Origin: Tomocerus qinae
Lineage: Eukaryota; Arthropoda; Collembola; Entomobryomorpha; Tomoceridae
Reading direction: 5' to 3'
Assembly: GCA_020055645.1 (NCBI GenBank)
Contig: CM034546.1
Location: forward strand, 73,098,001 to 73,162,000
Length of the DNA stretch: 64,000 bases
This document shows, one piece after another, positions 46,654 to 58,165 of the stretch; the stretch's first letter is position 1; each line of letters starts with the position of its first letter. A model generated the notes under the pieces. The model searched no databases. It saw only the letters and a list, made by a program, of their open reading frames with translations, and was not told the DNA's origin. A program made the position numbers and the translations under genes.

Positions 46654-47163
46654 TTTATAACCTCTTTGGCTATACTCCCTGTGCTACTAAAGGGTCAGAT
46701 TCCTTCTGGTGTCGCAAGGTGCATAGAGGATGGGATCACTGCTCCATAAGTTCTCTCCTCGACTACAAAGGGAACAAATGCGAAAGTAAATGCGGTCACC
46801 ACGGAAAGAAATACAACTGGTGCTGGACCAAGAACGGCGACTGGGGCTACTGCTCTCCCGGAGGCTACGAAGTTTACGTGAAACATTTCGGGTCTCATAC
46901 AGGAAAAGAATGCACCTCTACTTGTAGTAAGCATACTGGAACTAAGTACTATTGGTGTCAAGTAGAAGGGACTTGGGACTATTGCTCACCGAATAAGGGA
47001 CGAACTGCTGCAGGAACCGAATGCGTAAGTGATTGCGGAAAGGCAGACGAAACCGCGTATACCTGGTGCAATGACAAAAACGATAAGTGGCAATACTGCT
47101 CACAAGTTTCGTCAAACTTCAAAGGGAATTGTTCAGTCTCGCCTAGAAGCAACTCACAAACAC
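46654..47163 (+). CDS. Exon encoding Cys/Trp-rich repeats (FN2-like) of a secreted protein
   Basis: Preceded by an acceptor (TTTTGGCTCTACAG) and followed by a GTAAGA donor at 47164. Encodes three to four repeats of about 45 residues with the pattern G-x-x-C-x-x-x-C-(x)-Y-x-W-C-x-W-x-Y-C-S, for example KCGHHGKKYNWCWTKNGDWG followed by YCSP. The WC...W.YC spacing recalls the end of fibronectin type II modules, but the rest differs, so this may be a lineage-specific module. The many cysteines imply secretion. There is no signal peptide in this exon, so at least one upstream exon is missing. The next exon carries a nuclease-like domain. Confidence 0.6.
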
Positions 47164-47324
47164 GTAAGAATTATTTCTAAAAATTATTTACTTTCTTTCT
47201 GAATTTAACGATTTGAATTGCATTTATTTATTTTTAATAATTAAATAATAATTTACTTATTAAATTAACGTAATTTAGAATTACTTTCACTTTAAAATGT
47301 AATCAATTATGTATTTCGTTTTAG

Positions 47325-47932
47325 TGCCGTTCAATAGTCAGCCTCCATCTGTGGCTTACAATGATCAGCCAAAAGCCATCGAAACGGGCGGCCGGCACCC
47401 TTTGCTTTAAATGGGAACGAAGTCTTGGGAAGTGAAGACCTATGCCAAAATTTAGCTGCTAATATTTTGGCTAAAAATCCAAATCTAAAAGAAACATCGC
47501 TTCGAGGTAGCCCAGAGAATCCCGTAATCCAATATTGGTATGCTGAAAAAGGTGAAGCCAAGCACCCTCATATCATTCATTCAGTTATTTACCAGAATCA
47601 TAGAAAATGCAGTAAAAGTACCTTTGGAGATGCTTTAAACAAACAAATGCAATATTTGGACGCACGTGAGGGAGATGAAAAGAGCCATATCGTTTCACCA
47701 AGACTTTGTGGGCCTGCAGAATGGTACAATTTAGCTCCACAAAAACAAGAAGGCCGAGATGAAGCTTGGGCGTCCCAGCAGGAATGGTTTGCAGTTTGCA
47801 GATATGTTGGACCATAACCCTTGTGTCTATCTAGACCATTGGGCTATTGTCCTATATGATGGGGGTGATCGGAGACCAGAGCATTTTCAGTTCTATGCTA
47901 CGCCTTTAAAGACGTCGTCACCGATCGATTAA
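47325..47932 (+). pseudogene. Exon for a non-specific nuclease-like domain, frameshifted
   Basis: After a 161-bp intron ending GTATTTCGTTTTAG, the exon reads PFNSQPPSVAYNDQPKAIE. A one-base shift near 47395 follows, then PFALNGNEVLGSEDLCQNLA to EKSHIVSPRLCGPAEWYNLA. After another shift near 47808 it ends YLDHWAIVLYDGGDRRPEHF to TAA at 47930-47932. The GH-I-V...GGP..WYNL-PQ-like core and the trailing W.IV.Y pattern are those of the DNA/RNA non-specific endonuclease (Endonuclea_NS_2-like) fold; here the core has Ser-His. An alternative acceptor at 47368 would repair the first shift but not the second. Decayed gene or assembly indels. Confidence 0.5.
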
Positions 47933-48411
47933 TGTACGGACCTGACGCGAAACTTCTTACCAATGCGTAATTAGGCATTACAAGTATTAATTCAGTATAG
48001 TACTAATTAATGATTATAACTAATCTTTACTCTACATAAACATAATCTTTTAAACAAAAGTGGGTAATGCGCATGGAATTTGGTATTAAGGTTTGCATAT
48101 TTGTCCGTAATATTTTGTAATTAATGAGTAAGGGTAATATTTTGCAATTAATGAGCAAGGACTAGACTTAGACTATCAGTACTGAGTCCAATCAACGGTC
48201 TATGAAATTCGGGCCAATGTGCAGTCGCTAGAAATTTACTGATTTCAACATTTTCTGGCACACTTTGTGTGCTAGGATTCAGCTAGTCATGTATAATATT
48301 TAATTAAATTTTCCTGGAGTTAAAATAAAATGTGTCGCGATCTAGAATACTGAATGAACTCTACTAGATCTAGTAAGCGAGATAAAAGCCTATAAAGTCA
48401 TCGCATACCAT
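47933..48411. other. Gene-free stretch
   Basis: No supported feature. Confidence 0.4.
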
Positions 48412-48621
48412 TTAACACTTCCTTTACCAACGTGTGACAAATGTCACACACGCTGTTTTTGTTTTTTCATTCGGCTCTGTTTTGCGATAGAGCTATATGG
48501 CTCCTGGTACCTTTCAAAAATATAGTTTTACAAATTTTAAAAATATTTTGAAGCCATTTGGTTCATTTTTTCAGTTTTTATAACAAAATTAAGTGAGCAA
48601 AGTCTGCCTTTACATGGTAAT

Positions 48622-48696
48622 TACCAACGTGTGACAAATGTCACACAGTCAGGGTTTTGGTACTGGGGTGTGACATTTGTCACACACGTTGGTAAC
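48622..48696. repeat. Internal inverted copy of the element's subterminal motif
   Basis: TACCAACGTGTGACAAATGT... (motif at 48629-48646) faces the complement (48668-48685, then CACGTTGGTA), giving a hairpin of about 75 bp. It repeats the sequence next to the left terminus, so the left end carries three copies of the 18-bp motif. Confidence 0.85.
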
Positions 48697-49279
48697 TACA
48701 ATGTAAAAGGTAATAAATGGAATAATATTATTTTTACGGACAATATGGTATACAAAGTGCGAAAAATATACATATATTAAGCATAATATATGAGTATATA
48801 ATAAACTGTTGGCAACAGGCGTATACGCAGGATCGAAGCGGGAGATTTAAAAAAAATTCTGATGGTCTGGTTGTCCTTCTATAATAAAATGCACGCATAT
48901 TTTGGAACGACATAACTTGTTTCAAATCTGCTTTTTGCATATGGTAGCACATGTATTCAGCCACAATCATAGTTATCATTAGAATCAAGGCAAATAGACA
49001 GATTCCCGCCCCTTCCTCCCCCCTTCCCCTGCCCGTATCAGCTGGGTTCTGTAGAGAAAGTCCTATAAAATAGTTTGAAATTTATATGTGACTTTCTTTT
49101 GAATTAGTCCCATTCCGGAATCCCATTCCTGTCCCAGATCAAACTGCTGGTAGTCATGAATATCCACCCTTCAGGAGTCAATTAACACCAAGCTAAATAG
49201 TGATATCTTGTCGATTTTGTAGATTCCACGATAAAATGTTTATTCCAAATAGTGAACTTCAATTCTTCACCATGTATCA

Positions 49280-50470
49280 ACATGCAGAACTCAATCAATT
49301 CCTAGTAGACTGTAAAGCTGGAAAGAATGGAATATGTCATTTAATAATGAGTAGGGATGCATTCGGCAAGTCAGCTGGAAATACAAATTCAATATAGTAA
49401 CGTGACTTAAACAATACCTAAATAGTAATATCTTGTTGGGAGTTAATGGTACTGGTATTAGAGTATTCATATAAGTTTGGAGTCAACATGCAGAACTCAA
49501 TCAATTCCGCACCAGGTGACTGTAAAGCTGGAAAGAATCGAGTATCAGAATTAGGATTATACCCGATTAATAATTTTTTGGATTTCAATACAAATTGAAT
49601 ATAGTATTGTGATTTAAACAATGCCTAAATAATGATTTGTGACAACTGTAGTTAACTGCACTCAGCACTGATGAATCCCACACGTGTATTTATAATGAAG
49701 TGACGATGGACGACCATTTCCAATATATTTTGACAATTTTTACGATAAAATGTTTCAAACTAATCACAACCCAATCAATTCCGCACCAGGTGACTGTAAA
49801 GCTGGAAAGAATCGAGTGTCACGATTAGGATTATACCCGATTAATAATTTTTTGGATTGCAATACAAATTGAATGTAGTATTGTGATTTAAACAATACCT
49901 AAATAGTGATTTGTGATAATAGGGACCTTGCAAATTGCGTACAGATTCCAAAAAAATGTACGGAAAACCACTTAAGAATACAATACATTGAATTCTCCAA
50001 CAATGAGGTTGAAAACTGAGTTCTACTGACTATACTGACCGAAGGTTAAAAGAAGGTAGATAATAGTTAATTGTAGTCATAGAAACCATACTTTGGCCTC
50101 AGAAAACCAAACTCTGGCCTCATGCCTTCCGATTTATTGGGTAAGTAGTCATAGGAACCGTTGGAGCTCTCTCGCCTCAGTCAGTACAATCCAATGCACT
50201 CAACTAGGTCCCTATGAGTACAAAAACATTCTACTTTTGTATTCTGGATTCCGGCCGTCGGGTGAAAAGTTGAGTATTTTGAATGAGTACAATACAAAAT
50301 ACTGAGAATGCAAGGTCCCTAATTGTAGTTAACTGCACTCACCACTGATGAATCCCACTCGTGTATTCATAATGAAGTGAAGATGGACAATCATTTCCAT
50401 TATATTTTGACAATTTTCACGTTAAACTGTTTCAAACTCTTATATTTTGATAATTTTTACGATAAAATGT
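49280..50470 (+). repeat. Direct repeats of about 270 bp inside the TTAA element
   Basis: The segment with CAATCAATTCCGCACCAGGT recurs near 49500 and 49772, with an older copy near 49285. The neighbouring segment GTAGTTAACTGCACTCA recurs near 49649 and 50325. The second tandem copy is split by the 400-bp MITE. Confidence 0.75.
49921..50320. mobile_element. 400-bp MITE with 12-bp terminal inverted repeats
   Basis: AGGGACCTTGCA at 49921-49932 and its complement at 50309-50320, flanked by AAT on both sides (49918-49920, 50321-50323). The uninterrupted homologous site near 49640 (GTGACAACTGTAG) aligns without gap to GTGATAATTGTAG after excision, which confirms the ends and a 3-bp target duplication (PIF/Harbinger-like). 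Confidence 0.8.
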
Positions 50471-51004
50471 TTCAAACTGTATTTAACTAATCACAATGGA
50501 CAAAAATCCTCTTCTTTAGCCAATTTTCACTTTTGGGTTACAATGCAGTGACAATATTGTTGCAATGAAACGAAAATTGTATTCAACTAATCGTTGCACT
50601 AAAGAGAAGCTATTTTATATTGCATTTGTCTACCCGCAGTTCAGAGCATGTTAATACCAGCGCGGTGTGTAGTCTCTTAGATAGCTCACCTCATCCACAG
50701 TCCTCTATGCTACTACGCTGTCTGTCTCACCTGCCGTACTACTACTCTCTGCCTCACCTTCTGTATTTATATAATTTCCACAAACCAGGGGATGCATCAA
50801 ATTTGAATTCGAGTGATAACTAGTTGCTCCTGAATACATTTGCTACCATATGCAAAAAACAGATTTGAAATAAGTTATGCCACTGCAAAGATATACTTGC
50901 TCCTTGCCAATAGTGGACGACCAGACGATCAGACGACAAGACGACCAGACGATCGGCAGAGTGACGGCGACAAATTCATAAGGATACTAAGCAAAGCTTC
51001 GATC

Positions 51005-51780
51005 CTAATAAGCATAAATGAGTATATAATAAGCATAATATATGAGTATATAATAAGCATAATATATGAGTATATAATAAGCATAATATATGAGTATATA
51101 ATAAGCATAATATATGAGTATATAATAAGCATATATGAGTATATAATAAGCATATATGAGTATATAATAAGCATATATGAGTATATAATAAGCATATATG
51201 AGTACATAATAAGCATATATGAGTATATAATAAGCATATATGAGTATATAATAAGCATATATGGGTATATAATAAGCATATATGAGTATATAATATGCAT
51301 ATAAGCATATATATTAAGCATATATGAGTATAATAAATATATAAGTATATATATTAAGCATATGTGAGTATATAATAAACATGTTTGACTATATAGTAAG
51401 CATATATGAGTATATCATAAGCATATATAACTTTATAATAAGCATATTTGCATATATATTGGACATATATGGCTTTATAATAAGCATATTTGCATATATC
51501 GGACATACATGACTGTATAATAAGCATAAATATCCGGCATTTATGACTACATAATAAGCACATATGCATATATATCGGGCATATATGACTATATATCGGG
51601 CATATATGACTCTATATCGGGCATATATGACTATATATCGGGCATATATGACTATATATCGGGCATATATGACTATATAATAAGCATATATGCATATTTA
51701 TATCGGATAAATATGACTATATAATAACCACATTTGCATATATAGTGGGTATATATTCATATAGTAAGCGTAATATAGAC
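51005..51780 (+). repeat. 21/24-bp AT minisatellite
   Basis: Units AAGCATAATATATGAGTATA plus TAAT (24 bp, about 5 copies) give way to AAGCATATATGAGTATATAA plus T (21 bp, about 8 copies). Diverged units with CGGGCATATATGACTATATAT follow. One unit also occurs near 48778, at the other end of the same element. Confidence 0.9.
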
Positions 51781-51997
51781 AAATATTTTTCAACCCTTTT
51801 GCCATTTATCATTTTTTGTATTCTAAAATGGGATAAAATGGCAGAGAAACCCTGTGTGTGACATTTGTCACACACCTGGTAATCCGCGTAAGTATTTTAT
51901 GTTGGTAAAGGAAGTGTTAACCTTTCAGAATTAAACTACAGCAAACAATCACACAATTATCCGAAGGCCAAGAATATGACAGCAATTCCATTCCACA

Positions 51998-54325
51998 CAT
52001 ATAGGAAAATTTGAAAACATTTAAAATAAATTCCATTGACCCTATGGGGCAAACCAATATACAGAAATCAAATATGGCCACCGATACATATATAGGGGGA
52101 TGCCCTTACATCAACAAATATAAAAAATTTGAAGTAAATAAATTCCGTTGACCATACGGGGGAATTAATTACCCTGAATTCAAATATAGCCACCGATATA
52201 TCTTTAGAGTGACCCTGATCCGATATAGGGGTTATGCCCCCATATCGGCAAATATAAAACATTTGAAATAAATAAATTCCGTTGACCCTATGGGGGAATT
52301 AAATACGCTGATTTCAAATATGGCCACCGATATATCTTCAGAGTGACCCTGATCCGATATAGGGGGTATGCCTCCATATCGGCAAATATAAAACATTCGA
52401 CGTAAATAAATTCCGTCTACCCTACGGGGTAATTAAATGCGCTGAATACAAATAATGCCACCGATATATCTTCAGAGTGACCATGATCCGATATAGGGGG
52501 TATGCCTCCATATCGGCAAATATAAAACATTCGACGTAAATAAATTCCGTCTACTCTACGGGGTAATTAAATGCGCTGAATACAAATAATGCCACCGATA
52601 TATCATCAGATTGACCCCATTCTATATAGGGGTTATGCCCCCATATCGGCAAATATAAAACATTCGAAATAAATAAATTCCGTCGACCCTACAGGGTAAT
52701 TAAATGCGCTGAATTCAAATAAAGCCACCGATATATCATCAGATTCACCCCATCCTATATAGGGGTTATGCCCCCATATCGGCAAATATAAAAAATTCGA
52801 AATAAATAAATTCCGTCGACCCTACAGGGTAATTAAATCCGCTGAATTCAAATAAAGCCACCGATATATCATCAGACTGACCCCATCCGATATAGGGGGT
52901 ATGCCCCCATATCGGCAAATATAAAACAATTGAAATAAATAAATTATGTGGACACTAAGGAGTAATTTAATGAGCTGAATTCAAATAAAGCCACCGATAA
53001 ATCATCAGACTGACCCCATTCGATATAGGGGGGATGCCCTTACATCAACAAATATAAAAGATTAGAAATAAATAAATTCCGTTGACCCTACGGGGTAATT
53101 AAATACGCGGAATTCAAATATAGCCACTGATATATCTTCAGAGTGACCCATCCAATATAGGGGGTATACCTACATATCGGCAAATATAAAACATTCGAAA
53201 TAAATAAATTTCGTCTACCCTACGGGGGAATTAAATACGCTGAATACAAATAAAGCCACCGATATATCATCAAACTGACCTTATCCGATATAGGGGGTAT
53301 GCCCCTACATTGGCAAATATAAAACATTGGAAATAAATAAATTCCGTTGACCCTACGGGGTAATTAAATACGCTGAATACAAATAATGCCACCGATATAT
53401 CTTCAGAGTGACCCTGATCCGATATACGGGGTATGCCTCCATATCGGCAAATATAAAACATTCGAAATAAATAAATTCCGTCTACCCTACGGGGGAATTA
53501 AATACACTGATTTCAAATATCGCCGCCGATATATCTTCAGAGTGACCCTGATCCGATATAGGGGTTATGCCCCCATATCGGCAAATATAAAACATTTGAA
53601 ATAAATAAATTCCGTTGACCCTATGGGGGAATTAAATACGCTGATTTCAAATATGGCCACCGATATATCTTCAGAGTGACCCTGATCCGATATAGGGGGT
53701 ATGCCTCCATATCGGCAAATATACAACATTCGACGTAAATAAATTCCGTCTACCCTACGGGGTAATTAAATGCGCTGAATTCAAATAAAGCCACCGATAT
53801 ATAATCAGATTGACCCCATCCTATATAGGGGTTATGCCCCCATATCGGCAAATATACAACATTCGAAATAAATAAATTCCGTCGACCCTACAGGGTAATT
53901 AAATCCGCTGAATTCAAATAAAGCCACCGATATATCATCAGACTGACCCCATCCGATATAGAGGTTATGCCCCCATATCGGCAAATATAAAAAAATTGAA
54001 ATAAATAAATTCTGTGGACACTAAGGAGTAATTTAATGAGCTGAATTCAAATATAGCCACCGATAAATCATCAGACTGACCCCATTCGATATAGGGAGTA
54101 TGCCCCCATATCGGCAAATATAAAACATTCGAAATAAATAAATTCCGTTTACCCTACGGTGTAATTAAATACGCGGAATTCAAATATAGCCACTGATATA
54201 TCTTCAGAGTGACCCCATCCAATATAGGGGGTATACCTACATATCGGCAAAAATTTAACATTTGAAATAAATAAATTTCGTTGACCCTACGAGGTAATTA
54301 AATGCGCTGATTTTAAATATTCCAA
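51998..54325 (+). repeat. 134-bp satellite, about 17 units
   Basis: Unit contains AAATAAATTCCGTTGACCCT, ACGGGGTAATTAAATACGCT, GCCACCGATATATCATCAGA and ATATCGGCAAATATAAAACA. Anchor AATTCCG at 52141, 52275 and 52408 gives 134 bp. Begins about 80 bp after the TTAA element. Confidence 0.93.
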
Positions 54326-54334
54326 TTTTCGTAA

Positions 54335-54833
54335 ATTATAACCGTACAGTTCGACACTCCCCGGTCAGGGGGTGTACCAATCTTACTCACATACGAACTC
54401 GGTCTTAATTTTTACTTCAATATTGTGCTCTGAAAAATTGAGTAGCTTAGGTATAACCGTTGTAAAGTTATCGCCAATTGAAATTTTCAACCCTTTCCCC
54501 CAATCAGCGGATGGGACCGATCGTGCTCATATACGAACTCAGATCTACATTTTGCCTCAATATTGTGCCCTGAAAATTTGAGTAGTTTAGGTATAACCGT
54601 TCCAATGTTATCGCCAATTGAAATATTCAACCCTTTCCCCCAATCAGGGGATGTGACCGATCCTGCTCATATACGAACTCAGACCTACATTTTACCTCAA
54701 GATTCTTTCCTGAAAATTTGAGTATTGTAGGTGTCACCGTTCTAAAGTTATCACGGATAAGGACGGACGGACAGACAGACAGACAGACAGAAAGGGTAAA
54801 CGCATACATCGGAGTAAACTCCTCTGAATAATG
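54335..54833 (-). repeat. Dispersed repeat family, copy 1
   Basis: Three units of about 155 bp with CCCTTTCCCCCAATCAGGGG and ATATACGAACTCAGACCTAC, ending in GGACGGACAGACAGACAGAC and CGCATACATCGGAGTAAACT. The same sequence lies inverted at 61802-62249. Confidence 0.85.
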
Positions 54834-55509
54834 CCCCCTTGGATCAAGGGAACTGACAACGCGCTAAAATTTAAATTTATCCTACCAGACATATAGGTGG
54901 GTAAATTTTTCTCAGTCTATGATTATAGAATGGAATTCCTACGGCAGCCAAGCCCGGGGGAGTTTTTGCTAGCTTTCGAATAAGATGTTCCGCGAATATG
55001 TGTGCGGGCGCAGGGAAATATCCTTCCTCAAAACACATTATAGAGCTACCTATCTATATGTTATAAAAAGTGGGAAGGTCCCCTAGCCCCTAAGTCCCCT
55101 TAAGACAAACACCTTTTGGAATCACGCTCAGAGCATATAGTACAGATTTCAACACAGAATTACAAATTGGTGTTGCATTTGCATGTTGAATTGAATGTGA
55201 ATATTTTGTATTGTATCCACACAGGCCCATTTTAACAAAAAACTTGAATATCTATGATAGCCATTAGATCTATCTACTGGCGCCCCCGCCCTGCTCTTCC
55301 ATAATATAGAGAATGGTAGTAGTTGAAATGCTCATTGTAGGGGTTTTTTGCATGTTGAAATGTTAGGAGCTGGAATTAAAATTCTGTATTTCATTCGCGG
55401 TTGCGCATTGCTACAAAATGGCAACATCCATGGCATAGAACATACATAGATAGATAGTTAGATACATACAACATAGGTACAATCATCATTATTTATATGA
55501 TGATATGAT
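54834..55509. other. Gene-free stretch
   Basis: No supported feature, apart from a short GATA/GATAC-type run near 55445-55470. Confidence 0.4.
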
Positions 55510-55737
55510 TAGCCGGTCACAGAACCCAAGTCCTGTTATATAATATAAGCTAGCAGCGTGTATTTCGGTGCAATATTGTAATGATGCGTAGAATCTATTT
55601 CAGACAAATAGATTTTTATGTTAATTCCAAATGGCCTTTTCACGCTTTCTCATTAAGTGGGCCAGAAGTACATCCCATTGATAGAGTCACAAAATATTCC
55701 AAAACTTAGCATTTGTACGGCCTAGGGTCAACCCAAG

Positions 55738-55773
55738 GAAAATAGAATATAACGTATATTATATTCTATTTTC
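55738..55773. repeat. Perfect 15-bp stem hairpin
   Basis: GAAAATAGAATATAA, loop CGTATA, then the exact complement. It sits at the inner border of the left terminal repeat of the 3.1-kb element. Confidence 0.8.
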
Positions 55774-56424
55774 TGAAAAGTAATTGTATATAAAATCAAT
55801 CTATGAGGATTTCGGAAACAATCAGGCCACCCGTCGGGGGTTTGAATTTAAAATACCTTGTGACGTCATTGGCAAGCTCGCATACCGTTTTTCATCACTA
55901 CTATTAGATAAACGGCAAAAGTCAGTCACGTGACAATTCCGTGTTTGTACTTCCGTGTGTTGATTTGCCGTAATTCTAAAGCGCAGCCAAGCACATAATA
56001 ACGCACATAATGAGGCAAATTCCAACACGTCCAAAGCAGAACAATTTTGGTGGCACTACACAATTATGCACTGCGCGGTCTATAGTCTCCAACGACTTAC
56101 AAGGCACAAACAAAATTTCATAACAGGAACAATGCATGCATTCTGTATGAAAATTTTTCCAGCTTTCAGTGCGCTCAAGGTTTCTATTACTTCATGTGCG
56201 GGAAAATTCAATTTGGCCATTTACATTGATGTTTGGAATTTTGAATTGGTTTAATAAAAGTGAGATTCCCAAAAATGTGAGCCAGTTTTCGATTCTGTAA
56301 AGCAAATTTTGCACCGTTTAAGGCAGTGGTGCAGATTTCAAAAGACTGTTTTTGCCACAAATAGGGACGCTGCTAGGTAACCAGCAAAAATTATCATAGG
56401 GCAAAATGGGAATCGCGAAAATTC

Positions 56425-56775
56425 GTACTTTTTGGGAAAGTTCTAAAGGACCTGAGATTGCTGGTCCTACACCCATGTAGTAAATGTAAAAAAGATTCTT
56501 CAAAACTTATTCTAGAGGTTATACTTTGAAAACTTCACATTTTTGTCTCTGGCTTGAAGATATCATCGTTTGAAACTTGAAATTGATACATAATCCTGTA
56601 TTTGCATTTTGTGATCCATGTATCTTCCAATCAAAGACAAAATTGTGAAATTTTCAAATTATAACCTCTAGAATAAGTTCCGATGAATCTTTATTGAATT
56701 TACTTAATGGGTGTTGGATCAGTAATCAGTAATCTCGGATCTTTTAGCACTTTCCCAAAAAAAGTTAATGAGGAA
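56425..56775. repeat. Imperfect palindrome with arms of about 140 bp
   Basis: The left arm (56425-56565, with TTATTCTAGAGGTTATACTT) matches the complement of the right arm (about 56610-56775, with ATTATAACCTCTAGAATAAG) at roughly 70-75% by eye. It is a small foldback-like element. Confidence 0.7.
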
Positions 56776-57569
56776 TATGATAATCAAGAGATCATTTACG
56801 TTTGTATGCACCAGGACTTTAAGCTCCCGGTACCTCAGATTTGGAAATCTCTGATGATCATCAAAATACATGTAAAAATTGATTTATAACTCTTGGAATT
56901 CTGTCTAAAGTTCTTACCCGATGTGGTACATTTTAGGAATCCTGAATATAATGTCGACCATCACAATGTATAAAATATATACGATATACATTAATGGTAT
57001 AATAGTATCCTCAATGAGTTACTCCAATAGTCAAAAAATATTCTAAAATTTCATCTTAATACTACCTAGGGTCAATAGGCATCGAAAAAATTTTAATTTC
57101 CAGTGTAACAGGCAACACGCACTGGCTAATTTCCACAATTTAGCTCCGCCAATTAGCCACTCCCCCGAATGGATCGTGACATTCTATTGGCTGAGAACAC
57201 GTAAGCTCCTACTTTGAGGGCGGGGCGAGAGCCGATTTCCACAGCCATGCAGGTTGCAAGTTGCAAGAGATTTTCGGTTCCTGAGTCAATATGGTTGTAT
57301 TAAAATAGCATATTGGCGATCGGTAACATACTCTGGCCACCCAATAGGGTCACATTTTTAACCTGGGGTATAATAAGGTAACTTTACTTTGAGAGGGGCA
57401 CTGTACCCCCTCCCCCACTGTACACGTCCAAATACGCACTCACGTTCAAATTTACTCTTTTTCGGGTACAGGAGTAGAGAACAAAACCTACAGCAAGCCG
57501 TAACAGAGTGAGTAAAGGCGACCATGTGCACATTTTTTGTAGAATGATAGTAGAAATAGGATTGATTAC

Positions 57570-57740
57570 CAAGCACGTATCCAGTAGGGGGTCGAGGGGG
57601 GCGCGGCGCCCCCTAAATCTGAGAAAAAGAGGATTTTTGCCAAAAATTGAAAAAAAACTTTCGCGCGAATATGCCTTATTTTATTACTTTTAACATCATT
57701 TTTGGTTGCGCCCCCCACCAAATTTCTAGATACGTATCTG
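57570..57740. mobile_element. 171-bp hAT-type MITE
   Basis: An 8-bp direct repeat TTGATTAC at 57562-57569 and 57741-57748 flanks ends CAAGCACGTATCCAG and (complement) CAGATACGTATCTAG. An 8-bp target duplication and CA-beginning imperfect inverted repeats are hAT hallmarks. The GC-rich centre (GGGGGGCGCGGCGCCCCCT) is itself palindromic. Confidence 0.7.
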
Positions 57741-57954
57741 TTGATTACTAAATTCTACAGTAATTCAAATTAGATCAATATTAATCATAATTGACTATCA
57801 AAATCAAAAAGTTTTAAAATCAGTAAAATAAGTTATATTTTACTATCAAAATAAATCTTAAATTTGATAGAAGCGGAGTGAAATATTTTCCGCAAACAAT
57901 TTAAAGTAACCGCAATTGAACTTTTCAATACCCATTTTCTACTTTTACTATCAA

Positions 57955-58165
57955 AATGAAACAAAGTGAGCGCGCGGTATCTCAGCAACCATTGGACCGA
58001 TTTGTCCCAAAATCAATAGGGATCGTCAGTGGTCCATATAGGCATCGTTTTTGCCAAGTTTGGTCAATTTCCGTCTTTGCATTCGAAAGTCATCGTGGGG
58101 ACAGAAGGACGGACGTACGGACACAGTCGGACAGACTGTGCGGTTCTATAAGCTCACTTCCTCAA
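57955..58165 (+). repeat. Dispersed repeat ending in GGACGGAC/GGACAG runs
   Basis: Ends GGGGACAGAAGGACGGACGT and CGGACAGACTGTGCGGTTCT. It resembles the GGACGGACAGACAGAC end of the family at 54335 and 61802 in this run only. Confidence 0.4.

Larger units (their letters stand above)
48416..51916. mobile_element. 3.5-kb piggyBac-type non-autonomous element
   Basis: Perfect 16-bp terminal inverted repeats CACTTCCTTTACCAAC (48416-48431; complement 51901-51916), flanked by TTAA on both sides (48412-48415, 51917-51920). Subterminal near-palindrome GTGTGACA-AA-TGTCACAC lies at 48432-48449 and, inverted, at 51856-51873. TTAA targets and subterminal repeats are piggyBac hallmarks. No transposase is readable inside. 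The interior is a mosaic of direct repeats, a MITE and a microsatellite. Confidence 0.82.

Noticed and set aside
48432-48449. TGTGA-N6-TCACA palindrome resembling a bacterial CRP site
   Set aside because: It sits at the end of a TTAA-flanked transposon and recurs inverted at the other end, so it is a subterminal transposon motif in a eukaryote.
50840-51321. Repetitive EYIISIY / YSYMLII ORFs
   Set aside because: Translations of the 21/24-bp AT minisatellite.
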